Assembly: GCA_946803715.1 (NCBI GenBank)
Contig: CAMPET010000045.1
Coordinates: 33,341-49,086, forward strand
Direction of reading: 5' to 3'
DNA: 15,746 nucleotides
DNA from: Beroe ovata
Taxonomy: Eukaryota > Ctenophora > Nuda > Beroida > Beroidae
Part shown: one piece after another, positions 7,901-14,708 of the stretch
Layout: every line of letters begins with the position of its first letter
Position numbering within the stretch: the first letter of the stretch is position 1
The notes under the pieces: generated by a model
Database searches by the model: none
Seen by the model: the letters and a program-made list of their open reading frames with translations, nothing else
What the model was told of the DNA's origin: nothing
Translations under genes and position numbers: made by a program

Positions 7901-10900
7901 TTGACCTGTCTGAGTTCGTGTGCCAGACAGAAGAACAGCGGGCAGAAAACAATCACAGTTTCCATCGGGATTGATCCTCTGAGTAGTGAGGTCTCGGTAT
8001 TGGAGGGAAACTGACAATATCATTTCCCCTCTCTCCACATAGCCCCTCCATGTTTCTGAGATTATTGACACGATCCATCTCCAGGTATAGCGCTGTGGTC
8101 AGGCCATCACAGTTTATTGAAATCACCGAGCCTCGCAAGCGATACTCCGCAGACATCCCAGCTCCCTTGAGTCAGATAGATGAACCAACAGAGGATGTTT
8201 TCAAGGAGGAAAAGGAAGCCGCTCTCAAAAAACAGCTGAATGGTGAGACTATCGAATATAGGTCTCTGCTGGGAAGCTAACTGAAGTGAAAGTAAGCCCA
8301 ATAAAATGAGACTCTAAATTCTCGAATCCGCAGAAGTTGGTGTTGTGACCCCTCCCACCCTTCCGGTGGAAGTGACACCTGACACCGCTCTAACACCTGA
8401 CACCACCCCCACATCACCTCCCGACAAGTGTGTGGGGGAGACGCAGACAGATGTTTCCCCTGCGAAGAGTGCTCCCAAAATATCCACTGCCCGATCTGTG
8501 CCCTCGTCTCCACAGGTAGCCGCATAGCATATCGCACTGCCTTGGTAACATGTTACCATGGTAACTGTGTCATGGTGACGATTTACCAGGGCTGACAGTA
8601 CTCTGGGTTGTTTCAGGCGAAATGTGGGCTCTGAGTACTGAGTACCAGCTTTAGAAACAACCTACATCTTTGAACATTTGTCATTATCTAATCACACCAA
8701 CTTTACACATTCACTTCTCACTATTCCCCCTAATACCAAATCGTCCCATTGCAGTTGCAGTCACAAGATTCACAATGCTCACTGACTGTTGTCCCCCTCC
8801 ACTCTGAACCCCACTCAGCCACCTCACACAGAATAACAGCTAAGCTGGCTGAGTTGGAGGAATTTCCATCTCCCGAGGAGGGAAGCTGTATGACCACCAC
8901 ATCAACAGCTGTTGCTCCTTCATCAACCACACACATCGTGCCAGCAGCTGTCCCACATCTCCCCATGGCCACTCTCCCTCCGTTCCCACCTCCACCATTC
9001 CCACCCCCATTCATCACTCCCGGTGCGTCCCTAATACCGGGTCCATTCTCTCCACCACTCCTCCATCCGTACCACCCCGATCATGTCCTAACTTCGACCA
9101 TGATCATCATGGCACCGCGTCACCAGCCCGCACCACCACCTCCACCTCCTCCTGGCACAATTCCAACTGATGTTGCCCAGGTCACATCATCATCATCTGC
9201 TACCCACACGGAGTCGAAGAAGAGTGGCGAGAGTCCAAGCGTGCAATCTAGCAGCCTGAAACAGGTTAATATGCGCTATCTTAACTGCTGAAAACTTTGT
9301 GTGCGACCAAATCAAAATAAGCGCGAAAATGAGAAGTTTGGGTAGTTGAAACTGTTTTTCTTGATATCACTCCCCTAATCAGTTGAGCAGCCCTGTTGCA
9401 ACACAACCGCAATCCACGCCAAAGAGGAAGGGAGATGATGACGCCCAAGTGACACACAGACAGATAATGAAGTCTGAGAGAAGTAGGAAAGAGGAGAGAA
9501 AGGAAACACTCATGAATTTCAAGAATAAATACGAGGATTCCACACAGAACAGGGTACTGGTTTTGTAGCAGTTTTGTTGCCCCCAGTATCAGGGCAGTAC
9601 TCAACCTCCGCGCAAAGTTTTGCGCATCATCCCGCGCGGAATTTTGCGCAGTCGGGCTTCTTGGATACTGCCAGTATCAGTTTACGCAGTGCCTAGCGAC
9701 ACCTGCTCCATCCTTTACAAGAGAGGAAGACGAGCTCAGTGAGATTATAACACACTTATCACACAGGGCAGTAACAAAGTTCCGGCAACTGTTGCCCAGA
9801 CAACAGCTCTGCCCGCTCACCAAACCATCCCACAAACACAAGTACCACAACAACCGATTGCCGTGTCCCAGCAACCGATTACCGTGTCCCAGCAACCCAC
9901 ACCGCAACTGATACCCGGCTCACAACCACAGATAGCGGGCGCCCCTCAACCACAGATACCTCAGCAGCAACAGATACCCCAGCCACAGATGCCGGGCCCT
10001 CAGACACAGATAGCGGGCCCTCCGGCCCCTCCTCAGATGATGCCGGGCAAGCAGCGGAATGATAGCATGAGCAGTGAGAATTCGTATACGATGGGGCCAC
10101 AGTTCCAACAACAACGCCACTCGCTTACACACATGCAGGTTAGTGATCTGAGCACAATATGCAAGTGTGTCAGTGCACATACAAGTGTGTCAGTGCACAT
10201 GCAAGTGTGTCAATTTGCACATGCAAGTGTGTCAGTGCACATACAAGTGTGTCAGTGCACAATTTGCACATGCAAGGGATTGTGCCCGCAATCAATATCC
10301 GCGTTATCACTCTCTTCGCTCTCTTATCTCTAGGAAGTAGAGAATGCATCTCTAGGAAAATGCAACATCAGCTTGATTGTTATTTTAGCTGGTGTACTAC
10401 ACAACTAATTCGATCACAATACAAAATCCCTCGTACTCACTCACATAGTAATTGACAACATTGCTATTTCCAATCGTGTGTATGTGTGTTATCTTATCAG
10501 ACGCTGATAGTAGGTACAACTTTAGTGTGGTTAGTGCATTTACCATGTTTTCGCTAAGCTCTCGTAAGCACTCGTCTTGTAACCATGGCAACAGTCACCG
10601 TTACCATGACACCACACACCGTTACCATGACACCGCACACCGTTACCATGACGACGATATCCACACTCCTGTGATAACTGGGGGTCCGCTTCCTAACCGT
10701 TATGTTCCTAAAACTCGGAGACCACTTCCCAAACTTTCCCCATCTCGCCTCTCTCCCCCTCCCGCCATCTCGGTAATTGGGATCTGTGCCTGTGATTTTG
10801 AGACGGGGTTCTGTGATTCTGCGTGATTTTGAGACGGGCTTGAGTGTCACCGGGCTTTAGTGACACCGGATCCCGTTTTATGTGTGAGTTAGTGTGATCA

Positions 10901-12777
10901 CCGCTCTATAATAGAACCCCGTGTTGTTGCGTCCTGAGCAACATTCCCGCAGGGTGTATATAATCCAGCGCTCATGCAGCAACAGCAGCAACAACAGCAA
11001 CAGATGATGCACATACAACAGTCAACAACACACCAGCAACTCCAGCTCCAACTCCACCAGCAACAACAGATTCACCTACAGCAACACCTACACCAGCAAC
11101 AACAAGCCATGGTTGCTCAGCAACTCCAGCACCAGCACCAACAACAACAACAACCCCAGCACATTCAGGCAGCGTACCACCAAGCATTTGTTCAGCAACA
11201 ACAACAGCAGCAACAACTTCAGGTATTGTGGAATATTTACTCTCTACTGAAGTGTACCTGTCGCTAGCATTAAACGCACGTGTAAGGTTGGAAATGTTTA
11301 GTAAGGAGCACTTTCGTCTCTCGTCCCATGATTCCTAGATCCTCTCCCATGCTTCGTCTCTATATCCCATAACCATCCTCTGCAGCAGCAACAGCAGCAA
11401 CAGCAGCACCCTGGCCAGCCGCCAAGTCAACCTCAGTCGCGACCGCCCGCAGCTCACATTGCTGCTCCCCCAGCCTCCTCCACTGCAGACAGCGGGAAGC
11501 AGACCTCACTCAATCCCGATGCGGTAGAGTTCAAACCCGGGACTTGGGGTTCAGGTAATGATACACACTGAGCTACAGCTCTGTGTAAGTGACCCACCAT
11601 CGCAACTGGTCACACTCATCTGTCTTAATCACTGAAACTCCAACTGAATTCACTCAATAGTACAATGTACACACCACCCCTTTTCACACCGTTCCAGTGA
11701 CCACTAATCAGCAAGTGTATTTCAGTTTCCTCTGTGGCGAGTTCCCCCATTCCCCCGACACCACAGCAACAACCACCCAAACCAGTGCAGCTGGTGCCCA
11801 GCCAGGCCAGTGAGAAGGGTGGTAACATGATGATGGTACAGCAGCCTCTCGCCGTCATTCCGTCCCCTCAGACCATGGTGTCCCAGTATGGGCAACCCGT
11901 GCACCATGGTCCACCTCTGGTGGCCCTCTACCCCACCTCCACTCTCGTCCAGGTACAAGATATGACCTAACATAGGTGGTGACATAGGTACTCGTGCATC
12001 TTAGGAAAGTTTGGTCAGCACACAACGTACCAGCATAGCTAAACTTCAGAATAACAGTAGCTGCACTCATGACCCAATGTATTAATGTATTGGCTGTACT
12101 CATGACCAAATGTATTGATGAGATCCCCCCTCCTCCAGAGAGGATATCTAGCTCCAGCAGCACTAGCACAACAACACCCCACTGTTTCCATGGCAGCAGC
12201 GGCCGCCGCCCACCACCATCACCACATGGTAACTGGTAATCACCATGACAACACAAACTCCCCGGCAGCGGGAGTGATGTCCCCAACCTCGCCCACCTCC
12301 CAACCCGCACAGATAGTGTACCACCCTCAGCACTCAGCCCAGGTAGTGTGTCACACACATTCCACACACACTTGCTAGTTTGGGTATAGTGTTGTGCAAC
12401 TGTTAACCGAGCTATGTGGTCTACCCTTCACGAAACAGAGACAGGTCATCTTCCTCTGTTTCTCAAACCCAGGGTGTCTGCCCACGTTATAAATATGAGC
12501 AAGACTAACTCCCCCTCCCCCAAATTCTCAGATGGCGACACACAACCAGTTTATCCAGCAATCCCACATGCAGACGACGCAGATGCCCACCTCGGGTCCT
12601 CATATCCTCCAGATACACTCAGGACAGATGCCCCATCCCGGTCACATTCCACCTCACTCGGGTCACGTGACCCACCCAGCTCACGTGACGAACAGTGGGG
12701 GTCCGGGGGCACCGTACGCGAACCCCCTACAACCCCATCACCAAGTGTTCCATGGTTATCCCCCTACCGTCGGATAG
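4907..12777 (+). CDS. ATXN2: ataxin-2 (ATXN2/Atx2 family), 17 coding exons
   Basis: Model: 4907-4962, 5356-5533, 5632-5766, 5884-5995, 6358-6485, 7624-7859, 8085-8242, 8334-8515, 8755-9264, 9383-9553, 9767-10138, 10569-10772, 10953-11222, 11386-11554, 11726-11952, 12139-12342, 12532-12777. That is 3558 nt and 1185 aa plus TAG, against about 1313 aa in human ataxin-2. Visible parts are an RG/N-rich N-terminus, an Lsm domain (about 63-150) with FCTLSPK against FKTYSPK in human, an LsmAD (about 204-282) with NGWAYEDMIRTNEEKFNV against NGWDPNDMFRYNEENYGV, Pro-rich and Gln-rich linkers, a PAM2 motif at 945-955, and a His/Pro/Gln-rich tail. The family binds RNA and PABP in the cytoplasm and acts in mRNA stability, translation and stress granules. 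Exons 4 and 12 have weak acceptors and are least certain. The longest glutamine runs lie before PAM2 rather than before the Lsm domain as in human. The identity is secure from Lsm, LsmAD and PAM2 in order. Confidence 0.93.
5356..5533 (+). CDS. ATXN2: ataxin-2 exon 2: RG/N-rich linker and start of the Lsm fold
   Basis: Residues 19-78. An Arg/Gly/Asn/Ser-rich low-complexity stretch (SRGGTFSRNNNSNSISHSNS) leads into GIYHNHSVLAALSHLV, the first helix and strand of the ataxin-2 Lsm domain (VRMLHALTSVVG in human). CACTCAG acceptor and GTGAGT donor, phase 0 out. Confidence 0.9.
5632..5766 (+). CDS. ATXN2: ataxin-2 exon 3: Lsm core
   Basis: Residues 79-123, GRTVLVRTKNDGMYDGIFCT followed by LSPKAAFVLKCVHK. 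This is the Sm1-like strand core, with the conserved Gly/Phe/SPK pattern of ataxin-2 Lsm. ATATTCCAG acceptor and perfect GTAAGT donor. Retaining the next intron would extend the frame to a stop at 5869. Confidence 0.93.
5884..5995 (+). CDS. ATXN2: ataxin-2 exon 4: end of the Lsm domain
   Basis: Residues 124-160, with DDLNKELVFDFKDIISISGK matching the second half of the Lsm domain (human FVVVQFKDMDSSY region). The frame at its 5' end is open only after a TAA about 8 nt upstream of the exon. AACCAG at 5883 gives the needed phase 0 but has a purine-rich tract, so the exact 5' border is uncertain. Donor is G|GTATTA, phase 1. Confidence 0.8.
6268..6295. repeat. short intronic inverted repeat
   Basis: ATATTGAC..CACAGA and TCTGTGTCAATAT form an imperfect hairpin with a short CTAA loop, inside the intron between exons 4 and 5. 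No function is evident. Confidence 0.55.
6358..6485 (+). CDS. ATXN2: ataxin-2 exon 5: entry to LsmAD
   Basis: Residues 161-203. DKFLVDSDV matches the human AFTDSAISAKV region, and KELQRWEGGDDQL aligns with KDLEPWDAGELTANEEL. TTTTTTCAG acceptor and GTGAGT donor, phase 0. Confidence 0.88.
6612..6663 (+). repeat. GTATAC tandem repeat, 23-bp units
   Basis: GTATAC begins at 6612, 6624, 6635, 6647 and 6658, alternating 12- and 11-bp spacing (unit about AATGTATACATTGTGTATAC). GTATAC is self-complementary, so many cruciform pairings are possible. Intronic. Confidence 0.8.
6685..6707. repeat. perfect 10-bp hairpin between GTATAC arrays
   Basis: ACCAGTGAAC, a CCC loop, then GTTCACTGGT. It separates the 23-bp and 12-bp GTATAC arrays. 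Confidence 0.85.
6745..6876 (+). repeat. 12-bp GTATAC minisatellite, 11 units
   Basis: GAGTGTATACAA is repeated with an exact 12-bp period: GTATAC at 6749 and then every 12 bp to 6869. A few units read GGTGTATACAAT. A period divisible by three with no stops keeps long frames open on both strands, which explains the artificial ORFs here. It lies in the 1138-bp intron between exons 5 and 6. Confidence 0.9.
6877..7623. other. remainder of the large intron, no gene recognised
   Basis: No exon with convincing signals was found between the minisatellite and exon 6. A GC-rich patch (about 7376-7515) has GCGCGC words and CACGTGAC, resembling the dispersed GC-rich repeats outside the gene, and may be another repeat fragment. 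Confidence 0.5.
7624..7859 (+). CDS. ATXN2: ataxin-2 exon 6: LsmAD domain
   Basis: Residues 204-281. The motif NGWAYEDMIRTNEEKFNV, then SLFDESLAEYTVPVP, is diagnostic of the LsmAD (Lsm-associated) domain. The charged helix KRKATALAEDIEKKV follows, as in human REARANQLAEEIE. Of two nearby CTGCAG acceptors only the one ending at 7623 keeps the frame. Donor is AG|GTGAGT, phase 2. Confidence 0.95.
8085..8242 (+). CDS. ATXN2: ataxin-2 exon 7
   Basis: Residues 282-334, RYSAVVRPSQF to KKQLN. YSAVVR parallels YTAVQR that follows LsmAD in human. A charged segment (FKEEKEAALKKQ) ends the exon. Phase 2 in, phase 1 out, GTGAGA donor. Confidence 0.85.
8334..8515 (+). CDS. ATXN2: ataxin-2 exon 8: Pro/Thr-rich linker
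   Basis: Residues 335-395, a disordered Pro/Thr/Ser-rich linker (VTPDTALTPDTTPTSPPD) with many possible proline-directed phosphorylation sites (SP and TP). AATCCGCAG acceptor and GTAGCC donor, phase 0. Confidence 0.82.
8755..9264 (+). CDS. ATXN2: ataxin-2 exon 9: long Pro/Ser-rich region
   Basis: Residues 396-565, the longest exon. It holds LAELEEFPSPEE, polyproline runs (FPPPPFPPPF and APPPPPPPG) and a Ser-rich end (VTSSSSATHTESKKSGESPS). CATTGCAG acceptor with a second in-frame TTGCAG six bases later (8755 or 8761), so the product may vary by two residues. Donor GTTAAT is non-optimal. Confidence 0.82.
9383..9553 (+). CDS. ATXN2: ataxin-2 exon 10: basic/charged helix
   Basis: Residues 566-622. 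MKSERSRKEERKETLMNFKN KYEDS is strongly charged and likely helical. The MNFKNKY core resembles LKKFKNDF that precedes PAM2 in vertebrate ataxin-2. Phase 0 on both sides. Confidence 0.82.
9767..10138 (+). CDS. ATXN2: ataxin-2 exon 11: Pro/Gln repeat region
   Basis: Residues 623-746. Imperfect amino-acid repeats such as QQPIAVSQQPITVSQQP and PQPQIPQQQQIPQPQMPGPQ make a prion-like PQ-rich linker. It ends RNDSMSSENSYTMGPQFQQQ. CACACAG acceptor and GTTAGT donor, phase 0. Confidence 0.82.
10139..10280 (+). repeat. intronic ~20-bp tandem repeat
   Basis: ACAAGTGTGTCAGTGCACAT-type units recur about five to six times, some spaced by an extra AATTTGCAC. They begin a few bases after the exon-11 donor. 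The reading frame also stays open through the repeat, but the donor is good and the sequence is not ataxin-like, so it is read as intron. Confidence 0.7.
10569..10772 (+). CDS. ATXN2: ataxin-2 exon 12 (putative, possibly optional)
   Basis: Residues 747-814. 204 nt, phase 0 in and out, so the exon can be skipped without a frameshift. It carries a seven-residue repeat, HRYHDTT, HRYHDTA, HRYHDDD, encoded by a 21-bp DNA repeat at about 10596-10652, then VPKTRRPLPKLSPSRLSPPP. The acceptor TCTCGTAAG is weak. The open frame, the phase match and the Pro/Ser composition support it, but nothing here is family-specific. Confidence 0.5.
10953..11222 (+). CDS. ATXN2: ataxin-2 exon 13: polyglutamine region
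   Basis: Residues 815-904. GVYNPALM is followed by nine Gln, then a region about half Gln with His and Leu, ending in an eight-Gln run. Codons mix CAG and CAA, which tends to limit expansion. TCCCGCAG acceptor, GTATTG donor, phase 0. Confidence 0.85.
11386..11554 (+). CDS. ATXN2: ataxin-2 exon 14: poly-Q continuation and PAM2
   Basis: Residues 905-960. It opens with seven Gln, continues the Q-rich segment across the splice junction, and ends with the PAM2 motif and GTWGS. The acceptor is a NAGNAG (GCAGCAG), so one Gln may be optional. Donor G|GTAATG, phase 1. Confidence 0.9.
11506..11538 (+). other. ATXN2: PAM2 motif coding segment
   Basis: Encodes SLNPDAVEFKP, residues 945-955. It matches the PABP-interacting motif 2 (S-x-LNP-x-A-x-x-F-x-P), against STLNPNAKEFNP in human ataxin-2. 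The core Leu, Pro, Ala, Phe and Pro are all present, so binding to the MLLE domain of poly(A)-binding protein is expected. Confidence 0.93.
11726..11952 (+). CDS. ATXN2: ataxin-2 exon 15
   Basis: Residues 961-1036, VSSVASSPIPPTPQQQPPKP and on to ALYPTSTLVQ. Pro/Gln/Val-rich. It corresponds to the disordered region after PAM2 in the family. TATTTCAG acceptor, GTACAA donor. Confidence 0.85.
12139..12342 (+). CDS. ATXN2: ataxin-2 exon 16: Ala and His runs
   Basis: Residues 1037-1104. Contains six Ala followed by five His (AAAAAAHHHHH), then SPTSPTSQPAQIVYHPQH. CCTCCTCCAG acceptor, GTAGTG donor, phase 0. 204 nt, so it is also a frame-neutral exon. Confidence 0.83.
12532..12777 (+). CDS. ATXN2: ataxin-2 exon 17: C-terminus
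   Basis: Residues 1105-1185, a His/Pro/Gln-rich tail with repeated PHxGH(I/V) (MPHPGHIPPHSGHVTHPAHV) ending HGYPPTVG and TAG. It resembles the HVPQAHVQSG tail of vertebrate ataxin-2. The exon happens to begin with ATG, but the ATTCTCAG acceptor and frame show it is internal. Confidence 0.87.
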   Translation: MATHNQFIQQSHMQTTQMPTSGPHILQIHSGQMPHPGHIPPHSGHVTHPAHVTNSGGPGAPYANPLQPHHQVFHGYPPTVG

Positions 12778-12830
12778 GATTGTAGTTTTCGAGTTGCTCC
12801 TTCGTAATATAGTGTGTGATTTAGGGAGAT

Positions 12831-12836
12831 ATTAAA
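12831..12836 (+). terminator. candidate polyadenylation signal of ataxin-2
   Basis: ATTAAA lies about 54 bp after the stop codon. It is the commonest variant of AATAAA. No AATAAA occurs nearby, so this is the best candidate, but a single hexamer in AT-rich DNA is weak evidence. Confidence 0.35.
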
Positions 12837-13496
12837 TCGCCAACAGCGGTGAAGTCGATGTGAAGCTCCCGATTTTTATCATACCTTCTATGAGTAATTG
12901 GAAAATTGATAGGAAACATTTTTATGAAATGGTTTTCGTTTTGATTACTTTTCTACGCAGTTTTCTGCGCCCGTACTTATATATGATCTTTAGTTTCGAT
13001 ACGCAAAAGTATCATCTAACTCAAGTTAAGTAGGAAGACCAATGGCACGTATATTTGTCATTGTGGCTCCGTTTTGCGTCGGCCCTACTTTTTGATTTTG
13101 ATTTTGAGTTGTTTATTCTGGATTGTAATTTTGAGTGAAAAATTATAGATGAAAGAAATGGACGCCCAGTAGGATAGTCAAAATGAATAATAATAATAAT
13201 TTAGAGCGGTCAGGAAGCAATGAACGGTATTTGTTGTTTGAAATTGAATCTGAAGAGTTTTTTCGCTAATAGTATTAGTAATACACGCTGTGCTTTCTTC
13301 ATTTTAGCGGGATTTTCGTTTGAGCTTTTTCGACTTTGGAATTTAATTGGAATGATGGGTAATTTTGGCGATAAAATTGCAATATTGACGATAGAATTTA
13401 GTTCCGATACGAAAAACATAATGACAACATATTTATTTCATTTTCAGTAAGAGTATCTCAGGTTAGGAGTAGATCAAGATGTATTCTTGTCAGATT
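12837..13496. other. ataxin-2 3' flank, no gene recognised
   Basis: AT-rich DNA that probably includes the end of the 3' UTR. It contains a short AAT microsatellite (about 13183-13200). Frames on both strands at 13210-13450 are open for about 70 codons, but lack splice support or recognisable motifs. Confidence 0.5.
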
Positions 13497-13612
13497 TCAT
13501 CTGTACAATTTCTCATGCACACAGATGAAATTTGGCAAATTTGTTCTCATACTGCCATCGAGCTTGTCAGCTTGTTCTCGTGTAAGACACGCTGTTTCAA
13601 GCTCTCGGTAGT
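13497..13612 (-). CDS. isolated exon-like frame (candidate)
   Basis: After the acceptor-like AAATTTTTTAG, a 37-codon frame runs YRELETACLTREQADKLDGS, then MRTNLPNFICVHEKLYR and TGA. The amphipathic ELETACLTREQADKL helix looks protein-like. No donor exon was found, and 116 nt open by chance is not rare. It could be an alternative last exon of the right minus-strand gene (its phase fits a phase-1 donor such as that at 15176) or chance. Confidence 0.3.
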
Positions 13613-13768
13613 CTAAAAAATTTTGGTCCTTTTTAAACAGTTGTTTCACTTTGTGAGTCAATTTGACGGTTTCATGTTGTCGGATGTCAGTGTCCGCTGT
13701 TTCTCTCGCTAGAGGAACACTAGCGCGGAATATTACTATTAGACAAATAACTGAGCCTGAGATCTGGC

Positions 13769-13789
13769 TTAATCATTTATAATGATTAA
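13769..13789. repeat. short perfect inverted repeat
   Basis: TTAATCATT, TAT, AATGATTAA. It lies at the left border of the GC-rich dispersed repeat and may belong to that element's end. Confidence 0.6.
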
Positions 13790-13825
13790 CCCGAGCCCAT
13801 CGTAGACATGCAAGTGCATGCGCCG

Positions 13826-14065
13826 CGCTTGTCGATCGATGATAGACCAGCTGTCGAGAATTTCGTTTTGCGCGCGCGGCGCAATTAACTTATCGGTATC
13901 CTCAGGCTTGCTGTTGTAGGATTTTACCCTACCGTCGGTGCGCGCGATTTTCAATCCGCCCCGATAAAATCCCGCCAGCAAGGGTAGGGTGAAATCCTAC
14001 AAGCTTGCTGACGCAAGCCGCTTCGCGGCTTGCATCAGCGGTCTAGCATCGCCAGACAACGCCGC
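13826..14065 (+). repeat. dispersed GC-rich repeat, right copy, with nested MITE
   Basis: Blocks GTCGATCGATGAT..GAGAATTTC..GCGCGC (13829-13887) and CTTCGCGGCTTGCATCAGCG..GCCAGACAAC (about 14021-14060) match the reverse complement of 3812-3905 in the same order. They are separated by an 89-bp MITE with its own target duplication. The hairpin GCAAGCCGC/TTC/GCGGCTTGC (14013-14033) is part of it. Confidence 0.65.
13914..14002 (+). mobile_element. 89-bp MITE with 20-bp TIRs and 8-bp TSD
   Basis: The left terminus TTGTAGGATTTTACCCTACC and the right terminus GGTAGGGTGAAATCCTACAA are inverted repeats with one mismatch. The element is flanked by the direct duplication GCTTGCTG (13906-13913 and 14003-14010). 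It is too small to encode anything, so it is a non-autonomous element. An 8-bp target duplication is typical of the hAT superfamily (P elements also give 8 bp); no transposase is in the window. Confidence 0.88.
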
Positions 14066-14227
14066 GCATGCCGGTAAGGGTCATTCAAATTCATAATTTC
14101 TGTAGCCGCGCTGAAATTCTTTAAGCACGTGCAAATTAGCGCGCGCCGCCACGGTAAAGTGGTAAACAAACCGTTGTCCTCCACCCTTTAGATAAAGTTT
14201 GGCTACTGCAGGGGTTTTACCGAAGAC

Positions 14228-14301
14228 TTGTAGGATTTCACCCTACCCTTGCTGGCGGGATTGAAAATCGCGCGCACCGACGGTAGGGTAAAATCCTACA
14301 A
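14228..14301 (-). mobile_element. 74-bp MITE, same family, opposite orientation
   Basis: TTGTAGGATTTCACCCTACC and GGTAGGGTAAAATCCTACAA are the termini, flanked by the perfect 8-bp duplication CCGAAGAC (14220-14227 and 14302-14309). The interior (TTGCTGGCGGGATT..GAAAATCGCGCGCACCG) is the reverse complement of the 13914-14002 copy minus about 15 bp. An independent insertion of the same family. Confidence 0.88.
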
Positions 14302-14309
14302 CCGAAGAC

Positions 14310-14677
14310 GAACGCCTCATTCAACGCAACAGAGATTTGACAAATATTGACTGTGACATTCAAATCCGATATTTAATTAACACTTGAACAAGTTGAACTT
14401 GAAAGTTAATGCGCTTATACAAACTTTAGGTTTTAATTTCAATTAAATTGTGATATCCAAAGCTATGCTTTAAATACTGTCACTGTTAACACTGTCAGAA
14501 ATCAGGATCAACTTATCGTATATTATACGATGTTTAAACTTATAAGCGCGATTCTGTTCTTTTAGTTTAAATTGTATTCGATACTCCATAATTTCAAATT
14601 AGTTATCAAATTCAATACATATCATAATTCATAGTTAATGTTATTAATTATCATAAATTCTTGAACGCTGCTTCCCC
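14310..14677. other. 3' flank of the right minus-strand gene
   Basis: AT-rich DNA, likely the 3' UTR and beyond of the gene ending at 14678. No coding frame seen. No unambiguous AATAAA on the minus strand was found; AATTAATAAC about 40 bp past the stop is the nearest AT-rich hexamer region. Confidence 0.4.
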
Positions 14678-14708
14678 TCAATAGGCTATGACAGCTCGAT
14701 AGCCGTCC
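14678..14708 (-). CDS. right gene, terminal exon
   Basis: 31 nt completing Trp, then DGYRAVIAY and TGA. It follows a TTTTCATTGGCAG acceptor with the exact phase required. Confidence 0.55.

Noticed and set aside
8531-8660. Palindromic TTGGTAACATGTTACCATGG and a GGTTGTTTC..GAAACAACC inverted repeat
   Set aside because: Short imperfect intronic symmetries without flanking duplications. Not enough to call an element.
10972-11187. Gly/Val/Ala-rich minus-strand ORF
   Set aside because: It is the reverse complement of CAG/CAA glutamine codons in exon 13.
11855-12367. 170-codon minus-strand ORF
   Set aside because: Antisense to exons 15 and 16 of ataxin-2. Its composition is a shadow of GC-rich codons.
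13210-13450. Overlapping 70- to 76-codon ORFs on both strands
   Set aside because: AT-rich, no splice signals or motifs tying them to a gene, and neither strand is favoured.
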